Translations under genes and position numbers: made by a program
Shown: positions 23,001 through 34,500 of the stretch, one piece after another
Layout of the letters: the number at the start of each line of letters is the position of its first letter
Position numbering within the stretch: the first letter of the stretch is position 1
Assembly: GCA_945859605.1 (NCBI GenBank)
Contig: OX243816.1
Coordinates: forward strand, 31,892,771 to 31,956,770
DNA: 64,000 nucleotides
From: Lumbricus rubellus
Taxonomy: Eukaryota > Annelida > Clitellata > Crassiclitellata > Lumbricidae
Direction: 5' to 3'
Notes under the pieces: generated by a model
What the model saw: the letters and a program-made list of their open reading frames with translations, nothing else
Told to the model about the DNA's origin: nothing
The model's database searches: none

Positions 23001-25623
23001 ATTTACTGGTAATACATGTATCTGAGAACTTATATATACTTTACTACTTATTAAAGGAACTTCTCTCAACCCTACTTTGTCTGGAAGTATTCTACTATCT
23101 TTTTGTGTACACTGACATTTTGTACAGTGGTTGGTGCTTACAAAGTGGCTTACCTGAGCAGTTCCCGCAGCTACAAAGCAGATTGCAATCATTGCATAGA
23201 ATGTGAAGATATGACGTTTGCAGTGATCATAATTTTAATTGCAAGTACACTATAGCGCCTATGCAGAAGACTAAAATGTTGCTCTTGACCTAACTTCAAG
23301 ACAAAGAGATCACAATCGAGAAGAGTTTCATCAACTGCTGGTGAAGCACAGGTATTATAGAAAGGACATTCAGAAGCTCATGTCAGAGAGTGCATGGCAG
23401 ATAATTCCACATTGAAACACAAAGCACAGTCTTAATGTTGCAAGGAAGAAATATCCGATGAGAAACAATCAGATCACCTAGAACGCGATTATAACCAGCC
23501 CATTGATTGCATAACAATGGCAAGCATAAGAGTTTAAATGGTCCAAAAACAAATGCCATCTAAGGAGAATCCATATAACATTTCACAGTTCTCTTTTCAT
23601 CAACATTTCTAGGAGATTAAATATATCAATTAAATGTCCGTATTCAGTTCTAAAACAAACTGATTCTGAGCAACTAAAAAGGCACAGAATATATGCTTCT
23701 CATTAATTACAGACCTCTACTTCATTGAGTGGGACTTGGTAGAAATCGCCCAGACGATGCAGATCATTTGACAAGTAGGTGTGTTTCCTTGGAACGATCC
23801 ATGGTGGACGATTGCCTACAAAGACACACATCAGTTATGCTGATACTGATCTACCAGATAAACGAACCTCACCAGCTGGGCTACGATAACAACGTTGCTG
23901 GAATTCATTAGTATAAACATGGCTAGAATGACCGAATTCATATTGCTATTATTTTGAAAGATGTTATCTTAACATCTAGCAATCTAATTTTGTAGCCTTA
24001 AAACTTATTGAAATTGCCAAGCTACAGTGGGTCATGAAAAGTCAAATTGTGGCCTGTTAACCAGATTGTTCAATTAAGGAAATTATTATTATATTTGTTA
24101 ACATTGTTACCTGCTTCACGAACAATTTCAGCCAGGGACACTGGGTGAAATTTTAGGTCGATGTTCCATCGATTTCTTGCTCTACAAAGAAACTGACATT
24201 CAAGAATTGTAGAGAAATTGCACAAATGGGGATTTTCCAGAAACACAATGACCAAATGTCTTTGATTAATAATGGAACTTAAAGAAAATGTCTACTTAGG
24301 CCTACTTATCTTTTTCGTATTACAGTGGCAGAGATTGTGAATGCTTTGGTTTTCAACTCTGCCTCTGATACTCGAGCAACATTGCATTATGTGAAATTTA
24401 CAATTTATTTAGGGTTATGCAACCCTTTACTGTGATATTTCCTCTGACATCATTGCAGTTCCGAGACTGATCTCAGTATGCCAAGTACGCTCCCAGTATG
24501 GGACATTAAACTTTTGATGCAACTATTGGGACCCACGACAAATGAGTGTTCGTTCAATTTTTGCACAGAAAGTGCATATAGTGAATCCCCAAAATCAAAT
24601 TTTGAACTTAGAGAGAAAATGTGTGAAAATGGTGTTTCCCTGTGTTTGGGCCCACATTTGACCCACTTACCAACCTCAGGGGCGGATCCAGGTGGGGCCA
24701 ATCCGGCCATGCCCCCCCCCCCCATTGAAAACTGCCATGGGACGTGGCCCCCCCCCATTTGGTCTGAAATTAGCAATACGAATATGGGTGTAAATGATAT
24801 TGGCCCCCCCCTATTCGGAAAATTGTATGGAACGTGGCCCTCCCCCCATTCGGTTCACAAGTTGAGGACTAAAAAAAAAGGTCATCAATTTTTTTGGCAG
24901 ATGAAATGGTGTATGATTTTCCCCAAAAATTTGGCAGATGACTAAAAAAGAAAAAAAAGTCATCAACTTTTTTGGCGGATGAAAAGTACTTTTTTCCTCA
25001 ACGACCAATCACTATTTTTCGAACTTTGGAAAAATGTTTCCTTTCTCCCGTCCAAAATCTAAGATTTTGGCCCCCTCCCTTGAAACAGTTCTGGATCCGC
25101 CACTGACCGACCTGATGAAATTAGTTGAAGATCATTTTGTGATTTTCTATCGAGATAACTCATCATACTATCATAGGATGAATAAAATTCACAATAGAAC
25201 AATTAATTTGACACCTATAGTGAGAAAATGTGTAATAATGGTGTTTTCCCGTGTTTAGACCCATATATATTTCACCAAATAAGCCACAAGATGAAATGAG
25301 TGTGAGATTATTTTCTGATTGCTTAGGTCAATAACTGTTGACTTGTGTTTTTGTGAGATCATCTTAAGCAGAAGTAGTTATTATGAAGATTTTTTTAATA
25401 TGTATTTAACCGGCGGCTTTCCATATCTAATGTACAATCTGTAGGCTATGTGAATATTCCGGTCAGTGTGGGGGAAGCGGGGGCATAAAAAGCACACTTT
25501 AAATCTAAACAGAATCCAGTGTAAGAAGCAGGTCACGCTGCAAAATAGTCCTCTCACCTCGAAAGCAAGCCACGAATACGGAGATAATACGTCGTAGTAA
25601 AGGTCCACAGTCTTTTTGGCCAT
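20090..25623 (-). CDS. GSTK1: Glutathione S-transferase kappa, copy A (C-terminal WKL)
   Basis: Eight exons join in frame to 225 codons: 25558-25623, 24111-24192, 23715-23815, 22798-22926, 21978-22013, 21002-21118, 20476-20572 and 20090-20139 with the stop. Exon lengths (66, 82, 101, 129, 36, 117, 97, 50) are identical to copy B. Hallmarks are [14 protein letters not shown] with Ser 14, [27 protein letters not shown] at 179-185 and [14 protein letters not shown]. The last intron starts with the strong GC donor TTAG|GCAAGT. The C-terminus is LAAWKL, where copy B has FAASKL, so the canonical peroxisomal signal is lost. The [10 protein letters not shown] segment in exon 3 also differs from copy B ([10 protein letters not shown]). 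No disabling mutation was seen. Confidence 0.93.
24677..25105. mobile_element. hAT MITE in GSTK-A intron 1
   Basis: Inverted ends CAGGGGCGGATCCAG / CTGGATCCGCCACTG with flanking 8-mers ACCAACCT and ACCGACCT (7 of 8 match). The interior has C-runs (GGCCCCCCCC) and repeated TCATCAACTTTTTTGGCGGA. A related, partly deleted copy is at 34018. Confidence 0.88.
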
Positions 25624-25952
25624 TTCTTCTTGTGAATTTCAAAGGAATCGTAATCGTAAAACTAAATTTCTAAAGCGTTACTGTACATAAATAAGCCTAG
25701 GCGCAAACAAACAGAACAGTATGAACAACAAATTAAACTTTGCAGCGCTGCGCGACAGCCTGCGTCCAGAGTTCAATGTGCAGCGGAGGTATGATTTATT
25801 CGACTGCCATAAACCAATGAGAGCCTGCTAAATGACAATAGGCCTACAAGCCTACATCTGGATTCTGAACAAGTTTTAGGGTTGAGGTGAATGCGGATTA
25901 AGAATGGCTGTGGTTGCGTAAAGTTATTCGCTACGTGGCCTAGCCTATTTAC

Positions 25953-26262
25953 CATAGAGATGTATTAAAATATAAGGCTAGAGGGAATATCACGCCGTCA
26001 TATTGATGTCGCTTCTGTAATCGTGCCGGCCAATCAAATCACGTCTAATCGACAGTAATCGTGCCGACCAATCACAGTCTTACACCTTCCAACAGCTGGA
26101 AAAGTAAATAATTTTAAAACTAACATGGCTTGTGACGTCACTGGCGTGATTACCGTTAAATATATATTAAGGTCGTTGATGACTTCACTTTTTTATGCAG
26201 AGGAGATAGGCCATATTCTCTCTAGCCTATATATTTTTATATATATAGCGTACATCTCTATG
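25953..26262. mobile_element. TIR element with 8-bp TSD upstream of GSTK copy A
   Basis: Ends CATAGAGATGTA / TACATCTCTATG with a perfect 8-bp duplication CTATTTAC at 25945-25952 and 26263-26270. The subterminal GGCTAGAG/CTCTAGCC also pair. The equivalent place in copy B (near 19070, CTTACCCTGGTCAAAG) is uninterrupted and serves as an empty site. The element lies about 330 bp upstream of the copy A start codon. The family is P- or hAT-like by target length. Confidence 0.85.
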
Positions 26263-26483
26263 CTATTTACCCTGGCCAAAGATTGCTAAATAATAACACG
26301 ATTGAACACTGCCAAAAATAATATTATTATTAGCTATTGCACCCAACGACCTTATATAGGCCTACAGTATAAATAGCAAAGATTTTAGACTATAAATCTA
26401 AATAAACTATTTTAAAATAACAAACAGTACGTACGTCGACTCGAATCATCTTTTCGTCGTTCAGCCAACCCGCTCTAGCCTAT

Positions 26484-27258
26484 CAGTGATACCCAACGAC
26501 GGGTGATACCGCTCTAAAATTTTAGAAAAGCCAAGATGAGGCCTTAAAAAAAGCCAAGAAAAGCCAAGTTAATAATTATTGACCATGTCACCTATTTTAT
26601 TTCAACAGAAGCTATTTTATCCGATAAATTGCGATGTTTATGAAATTATGTATAATTAATCCTGAAATTAATGTAGGCCTATATTAAATTGTTAATGATT
26701 GGTTCCGTTCGCTGATTTTCTAACATACTAACAACATTTTGGAACATAGTGCGCTAGTTTTGAGAAATAAACGTCATCTTCACTTTAGTTGTTGTTTTGG
26801 TGAGTTCAGAAAATTTTCGTGTGCTTTTGTGTGATCTTGTGAGCCACTAAAGCTGATTTGTTTGCATTTCTAAGATTAATTTCTATTGTTATTGATCAAC
26901 TTATCATTTATCTTTATCAAGTTATTTTTGATTTTGCGCGGAATTGCGCCAAATTGCACGTGACGTCATAAATAACTAATATGCAGAGAGCAAGCAGTTC
27001 AGAGAATAATAATAAGTGGGATAAATTCTAGTCAGTAAATGGAGCCATAGTTATACTACTGCTAAGATTATTGTTATTTAGTGGATTATTGCCTAAATTA
27101 GTGTTATTTAGTGGATTATTGCTAAGATTATTGTTATTTAGTGGGCAGAAAAAAAAGCCAAGTAAAAAAGCCAAGGTCCTTTGAAAAAAAGCCAATATCC
27201 CAAGATACGATTGAAAAAGCCAAGATCTTGGGAAAAAAGCCAAGGAGCGGTATCACTG
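26484..27258. mobile_element. hAT MITE with AAAAGCCAAG repeats
   Basis: Perfect 8-bp duplication TAGCCTAT at 26476-26483 and 27259-27266. The right end reversed reads CAGTGATACCGCTC; the left end has the same sequence with a 17-bp internal duplication. Both ends carry AAAAGCCAAG repeats, and a 30-bp unit containing TTGTTATTTAGTGG is repeated three times near 27060-27145. No transposase. Confidence 0.85.
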
Positions 27259-27266
27259 TAGCCTAT

Positions 27267-28169
27267 GGCCTACCCGATCATCCGTCTGTCTCATGGGCGG
27301 AAATTTAGAGGGGGGCAGAGGGGACGGTCTCCTCATTGAATGTGTTGGGGGGACGGCCCATGCATTTGTCCCCACCCCCAATTGCTGAGTGTTAGGGCAT
27401 GGACACTGCACGTCTAGAGTAAGCACTGAAGGCTGATCGACCACAGTTTTTTTTATATGGCCTACAATAATAATTCCATGCAGCATATGAAAGGAAGAAT
27501 GCGCTGGATACCCTAAAATAGGCCTATATACATGGCCTATAGGCCCTATATAGGCGATATAAGCTTAGACTAAATAAAAACAAAATTGAAGACGCAAACA
27601 AAATCTAATACCAAGTTTTTACATAATTAATCAAGCAACTTTCTTTGTCATAGACTTTATTGCTTGTGAAAACATCATAATGTGTAAAAATATCAGCAGG
27701 CCTGCAGGTTTAAAAAAGCGCTATATGTATAGACGCAACAAAGTGACAGTGACGTGACAGTGAAATGAAAGAGCTACGGTCTGTGTACAGAAATCGCCAA
27801 CCGTGACGGCACAACAACAGTCAGTGAACCATGACAGACTCGTTCACCTCCACTGCATACCTATATAATATCATCCTGCCTATAATTTCGAACAAATTAC
27901 TTAAATACTACATAATAGACAATTGGCCTATTTTCAAGGCGGATTAAATTAGAACGCCTGTGGTGATATATCTATGCGTGGAAGCCTGTTCATGAATGAT
28001 GACCCGCGGGGTCGAAATGACGAGGTTGAGCGTCTCAGACGGCAGATGGCAAAGCAGAACATCAAGTGAATTTGTTGACTTAGCTACAAGAAAACACATG
28101 CATTCAAATAATCAACCATAGCAGTGGACGATTCTTGCTGTTGTTGTAATTTTTTGTTGCTGTTTTGTT
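27267..28169. other. Intergenic, no supported gene
   Basis: GGGGGACGG-type sequence at 27310-27375 looks like a transposon fragment but has no matching partner end. The remainder is AT-rich with TAGGCCTA motifs. Confidence 0.45.
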
Positions 28170-29062
28170 CAGTGACGTAACTAGCGTTGGGCTTGGGGGG
28201 GCTTAAGCCCCCCCCCCAAACGAAGCTGAAGCCCCCCAAATGAAATCAAGCCGTTGTATGAAATGTATGGGTTTAACGACTCTTTTTCATATCGAAGATG
28301 ATCAGCGTCGGAGGCAGAGAACAACCTCGTACTCCACGTTTATATTGCGACCGAGTCACCCGCAGTAAAGATCCGAGAAATTAATCTCTGATAAACCGAC
28401 CGACCGGGAATCGAACCCGTGCCGCCGGCGGGGCGAGCGGGCTACAAACCCACTCGACCACCGAGGATCTCTCAAGCCGTTGTATGCTTACGGCTAATTT
28501 AAATAGACTACCGCATGGACGGCGTACATGCAGTTACGGTCGACCGGCCATGACTGCCTAAAAACGGCTCCATTTGAGGTCGACACAGCCAAAAATGCGC
28601 TGGTCGCTGGGGCTCCGCCCCAGACCCCGATGGGGAGCTTACCGTAAAGACAAAACCTTTCTCTTTTACGGTAGCAGTTTTATTTTTATTGTTACCCTGG
28701 TAGCTTGAGCCTTGCGACACTGAAAAACGACTTATTCTTACAATTTTCGCAACTTTTCCGTTCACAAATAGCTGGCAAACAAGAGCCTTAAAATGGCTCC
28801 ATTTGAGGTCGACACAGCCAAAAATGCGCTGGTCGCTGGGGCTCCGCCCCAGACCCCGCTGGGGGAGCTTACGACGCTCCCCCAGACCCCCTAATCGGGA
28901 CGGGCTTCGTGCCTTCAGCACTCGCAACTTCGCGCCGCCACTCACGACCAATTACAATACAGGCTTTATACAGCGTCCTGGCACTTCTTCTTTCACACTT
29001 TAAGCATTGGTCATACTTAAGGCTTAAGCCCCCCCAAACGAAAAATCCTAGTTACGTCCCTG
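28170..29062. mobile_element. hAT element with TIR CAGTGACGTAACTAG
   Basis: Inverted ends CAGTGACGTAACTAG / CTAGTTACGTCCCTG, both followed inward by GGCTTAAGCCCCCCC, with a perfect 8-bp duplication GTTTTGTT (28162-28169 and 29063-29070). The interior has no transposase. A segment beginning GGCTCCATTTGAGGTCGACA occurs twice, 229 bp apart (28566 and 28795). A SINE is nested at 28261-28471. Confidence 0.92.
28261..28471 (-). mobile_element. tRNA-derived SINE (family 2) nested in a hAT element
   Basis: Perfect 15-bp target duplication TCAAGCCGTTGTATG at 28246-28260 and 28472-28486. On the minus strand it opens with ATCCTCGGTGGTCGAGTGGG (A box) and has GGGTTCGATTCCCGG (B box). It ends with GATATGAAAAAGAGTCGTTA. 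The tail resembles 37262-37300, so a second copy exists there. It is unrelated in sequence to SINE family 1. Confidence 0.9.
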
Positions 29063-29084
29063 GTTTTGTTGCGAGTTTTTGACA

Positions 29085-29620
29085 ACGATACATAACGAAT
29101 GCGACGATTATTAGGCCTAGAACTGTTGTTGATGACGACGACGATTATGATAATTATACCATAACGACGATTACGATGAATGGCGACGACAATGATGACG
29201 ATGATTAGAATCGTGATCGCGATGACGACAACGATGTCGATGATTTGGCCAGCCCACCTCATCTGAGGTAAGGGGCGTCCTGGCAATTTTTTTTACACCT
29301 TTAGCACTGATTAGGCCTACGATGCTGACAAATGACAAGCCTGACGACCGACGACGACAACGATGATGACGACAACTATGATGATGATGATAAAAATTAT
29401 GATGATGACAGCTATGACAAAAATTACAAAGATGATGACAACGATGATGATGGCGACGACGATGATCATCATGATGATGATAAAATTATGATGATGACGA
29501 CAGCGATGATTAAAAATGATGATGATGATGATGATGAAGATGATGATGATGATGATGATGACGACAATGATGATAAAAAATTATGATGATGACGACAACG
29601 ATGATGTTGATGACGATAAG
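29085..29620 (+). repeat. Degenerate GAT/GAC trinucleotide repeat
   Basis: Irregular GATGATGAC repeats interrupted by AAAATTATGA-type segments. It gives poly-Asp frames on the plus strand and poly-Ser frames on the minus strand, rejected as genes. Confidence 0.9.
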
Positions 29621-29739
29621 ACAAATAAAACAAACAAGCATTGTAATAATTATAGGCTAGGCCCATGTGATCAAAGTCTCAAAGACCATGAAATTCTATT
29701 ATTCCTACTTTGATATGAATTGAGGTGGTTTCCTGGTGT

Positions 29740-31470
29740 TCAACACTTGAGGTTGCTTTCCGTTGTTTCCGAAGATGGAAAAGTCCCATCTTCTTCTTCT
29801 CCAACTTTCTCCAGATCCTCGTCTGTTTTGACAACCTTCGATCTTATGCAGAACCAGTTGACCATGATAATGATGGAGACGATGAAAGACGCGCCAGCCA
29901 AGTAGAAGCTGATTGGGTAGAACTGAGTTGTGTCGTACAGCCAACCTACAGGATGTGCCAAAAAAGACATTCTAGGTTTTTTGCCGATATCGTGGCCAGA
30001 AGTAAGAATTTCGAAATGAAATTTTACAATCTTAAAGACAATTCATATCTAATTATATCTAAATAAATTATGATGACCAGATTTCATCAAAATAGGCCTA
30101 TTTCAAACAAAAGAAAAGTTACACCACTTTTAGTGAGACCACCTAACCCCACCACACCTCAAATTATAGGCTACACATAGCCTTAATCAGCACGATATCG
30201 GAACAATCAATGCCTAGACATTTTATTTTAAACCTCTGGTTAATTGTGTGCAACCTACCTGCAACGGGTGCTCCAGTGAGTTGACCCAAAGCCTCGAACA
30301 GGAGCAAGTATCCATATGCACTGGCCAGCGGACCGGACCCTAGACAGTCAATCACGACCTTCGGCGTCAACGGACCAATGCAGGCGCTCAGGAATCCGAA
30401 GAAGAATGAAAAAGTGACTAGACCGGCATAGTTGACAGCCAATGGGCAGAGGCACGTCGCCACACCACACAGTCCGAGAGCCAATAGGTAGAAGTAAACG
30501 GACCCGACGCGTTTCTGATTGGCCAGAAGTCCGAACGCGATCCGGCCAAGGAAGTTAGCTCCACCCACAACGGAGTAGAGCATTGCACTGGCTTCCATTC
30601 CGCACCCGATCGACTCAGCATAGGCGGCCAGATGGACGTAGACGATGGACAGACCAAAGCACATGAAGACGCTGTTGAAGCACAGCGTGACGTAGAGTGG
30701 ACTGCGGAAGACCCGACATCGACAGAGATGCGACAGACTCGACTTGCTGTCCGTCGGCTGCTTGATGGGTCGAAGGACGGCGCCCATGACGCTGAGGTTG
30801 AGGGTGATGCCGCCGGTGATGAGCAGGGCGCCCTTCCACGTGTAGCGGTTGATGAGAAAGCTGAGCAGAGGCGGAAAGACGAGGCTGCCTATCCCGGCTC
30901 CGCAGGCGGCCAGTCCGAGCGCCAGCGCCAGGTGGCGACTCCTATCGAATAGAAGTCCAATGATTGAGATGAACGGAATGTAGCTGAGACCGAGACCGAA
31001 TCCTAATCAAAACAAATACCATACATGGCATACAACAGCTAATAACACATCTCAGTCCATGGGCGTCCGCAGGGGGGCGCAAGGGGGCGCAAGTGCGCCC
31101 CCCTAGATTTTTCGCATATTTGCAGATAACTCTAGATTATTTGGCTATGATTATTACAAGGCGATTTTCCACGTGATTATCTGTGTGTTCTACAAGTTGG
31201 ACGTATAATTTATATCTTTCTTTCTATGCATAGCATATAGATAGCCTATAGAATTTCTCGTGGTAATATGGAAATTCATACTGTTAACCCAATATACGAC
31301 CAAATGCATTCAGTCGTGTCATCTACATGTAATTGCCAAGTAATTGGTATCGTGTTCCCTTTAGCAGCGGCTCTTGTGTTGTTTCAGGCGATCACTGCGA
31401 GATAACAGATCCAGCCGGTGAAATGCGAATAGTCGCATAAAATTATATATTCACACGATTATAATATATA

Positions 31471-31522
<52 letters not shown>

Positions 31523-34500
31523 GGCTATATATAAACTTAATTGGCACTGACTGGAGCGAATGTCTCTGAGCCATGACTGCAGCTTGTTCCCTCTATGCCA
31601 GCCAACACGCGTTTTGCCACCCTTTAACCCGCTAGCTTCAGAACTATACTGCATATAGGGATCCTGATGTACAATATAATACATATCTATATATACTATA
31701 GGAAGAGCCGAAGAGGTGCGTTATTCTTATAGGGCTACACGATGCTGCGTTGACTCAGCCTTGGTTGGCTTCAGAGACAGGATGAAAGATGAGGGTGCCA
31801 GCGAGAGACAGAGACGAAGAGGTAGAAGGGACAGAGAAATAAAGGGATAGGAGGGAGAGAAGAGGAAACATCACATCAAAGTTGATATTTGATAGGGTGG
31901 CATATAATATATATATATAATTATATATACATGTATAAAAATTGTATACTGCGCGAGGGGAGAGAGAAGGGAAGGGATGAGTAGTGAGCAGAGGAATCTA
32001 GACACCACCTCTATCGGAGGAAAGTTACGACCTTGGTGACAGATTGAGGTAGATCCCAACACAAGGGACCAAAAGCTTCCCGCGCTCGAGGCAGAGCGAA
32101 GGGCAATTTGTTATGAACGGAACAGGAAGTCAAAGGGTGTTCATTTTCGCTTGAAGTTAAGTTCTATAAACGGTCATATTTTACAACTAAAATGCCGGTA
32201 TATAGGCCTACAGCGGGCACCACACAAATTAAGGTCAATCAATACGGTACGCTTATGTGATGGTAGAACATGGATTCATTCGTTCAACAACCAGTGACGA
32301 CCGTTTATCAGGTTTCTATGCAGACCTAATGAGTGTATGTACAATTGTACATTGTACTTCGTACTTGGGAAACAATATTCTTCATCTTGGTCTTCGTACG
32401 TCGGAAACAATTTCAGCCAACAAAAGCGGATTCAGGAAGTAATAAAATCAATATGGATAAAAGACCCCAGACGATTGCAATTGTTACTTCAAGAGTAAGG
32501 TCAGATTTCAGTCACATAAAATTTGACTATCATAACCGTTTTGACAATGAATGTCTAAGATTTTTCGCATGCTGGGTTCCGTGAGAGCGGATTGACAGGG
32601 AGCCAGCGCAGAAGGAGCGAGCGACAAATGTGGCTTTCGACAAGCTATTTAGCCCCTGTAACAATGGGATAAAAATCTGCGCCCCCCTAGAAAAATTCCT
32701 GCGGACGCCCATGTCTCAGTCAATAACATTACTCTTATCTATTGATTATGACTTTTAGTGCCAGAGATACGAGTTTACCATTATCCCCTTCTCAAATGAT
32801 CCGATCAACTGATACGCAGTATCTAATTCACAACAGTACTGATATAATTATTATGCTTGAAAAGCGATCGATACGGATCTGACTGTGGAAGGGGGGTGTG
32901 GGTGGGAGGTGGGAGGTGGGCTAGGGGTGGCGACAGAGGACGCTGTTACAGTAGTGTGGCGATCTGCCAATCATCGGTTGCTCAGATCTGATGATCAAGC
33001 GATTCCTGGACAGGCTTAACGAAGCTGGAGGTGCATGGACCCGGAGTTTTTCAGTTCAAGCAATTAAGCGACCAATAGAAATGTGATCTAGGCCATTGGT
33101 ATTATAATTATGTCACTACTTACCTACGCAGAAAGAGAGCTAGACTGAAGTACGGACAAATGGACAGATGACAGAAAGACAGACAGAAAGACACGTAAAC
33201 AGACAGACATACACACAGACGTTTACTGCAGTGCTGTTGTGTCATGCTTCTGACTTTTCAAACGGCTGCTATTCTTCAAGTTTAAGTCATCTGAAAAAAG
33301 TTGTACAGCGCTGAATGGGTACAGTGCCCTCTGTCGAAATGCTATGTGTACAGTTTTTTACACGTCAGTTAATTATATTAATAAGTCTTATTATCTTCTC
33401 AGTGAGTTCTCACACGTTAATTACTTTAATTAATTACAAATTACACCTTGTAACTTTTTGTTGCGTTACGCTTGTGTGTCTGTGTGTTTGTGTCTGTGTG
33501 TCTGTCTGTCCTATCAGTCCGTCTGTCTGTCTGGTCTGTCTGTTCTGTCTGCAGCTTGGGTGCCACTTGAATAATACCTGAGATGATTCCGAATGTGATG
33601 AGTAGATGGTAAGTGGACTGAGCAAATGCACTCATGGTCAGTCCGACCATTGTGACGATTGACCCAACAATCGCCACTGGACGATGACCAAACCGATTCG
33701 TCAGCAGACCCGACAGTGGACCTATACAGATTGGACACAGCACAAATCGTTGGAATTATAATATCATATATTATACATACTATATATATATATACATACT
33801 ATATATATATATATATAGGCCTATGTATTCATTTATTTATTCGGAAATTTATATAGCGCCCCTTTATGAAACTACTCAGAGGCGCTCCCGACTCCAGCGC
33901 GCCCAAAAAGAACAGCAGGCCTATTTGGGTTTAGCGGGGAAGGGTTCTTGCAGTAAGTTGCAAAGTCCTGCGGTGTAGGCGTTCCTCTAAAGGAATGCTA
34001 TTCCAGACAACTGAGCCCAATCCGGCCATGGCCCCCCCCCATTTAAAATTGCCATGGGACGTGGCCCCCCATTTAGTCCGAAATTAGCAATACGAATATG
34101 GGTTAATGGCATATTGGCCCCCTATTCTGAAAATTGTACGGGACGTGGCCCCCCCATTCGGTTTTCAAGTGGGTAGACTAAAAATAGGTCATCAACTTTT
34201 TTGGCGGATGAAAAGTCCTTTTTTCCTCAGCCAAAGACCGATTTATTTGGGACGAAGAATTTTTTTTAACATGTCCCGTCCCAAGATCTAAGATTTTGCC
34301 CCCCCCCCTTGGAACAGTTCTGGATCCGCCACTGACTGAGCCAACCACAGAGAAGGCTCGATTCTCGATGTATGAAGTACGAGCAAATGGAACCATAATA
34401 TATATAGCCTATATGTAGGCCTATATACATATGTGGGGTTGTTCATACAAGTTATATAGCAGCTTTATAGCTGTTTTTGTTGTAGTTTACCTGCGCCGTA

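Larger units (their letters stand above)
19525..26340. repeat. Tandem segmental duplication, copy A unit
   Basis: Partner of 12010-19160, with the same exon order, strand and flanking sequence. Private insertions here are the hAT MITE at 24677 and the CATAGAG element at 25953. Outer limits are approximate. Confidence 0.85.

Noticed and set aside
24180..25557. An extra 11-nt microexon between GSTK exons 1 and 2
   Set aside because: First suspected because the acceptor TTTGTAG gives the wrong phase. Using the AG 11 bases upstream (GTCAG in copy A, GTTAG in copy B) restores frame in both copies, giving FLCRARNRW.
28385..28470. tRNA gene on the minus strand
   Set aside because: tRNA-like, but flanked by a 15-bp target duplication and followed by a SINE body. 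It is the head of SINE family 2.
29332..29713. Poly-Asp and poly-Ser proteins
   Set aside because: Degenerate GAT/GAC repeat.
30632..30952. 106-aa plus-strand frame
   Set aside because: Antisense shadow of the large MCT exon, which has clear transporter motifs.
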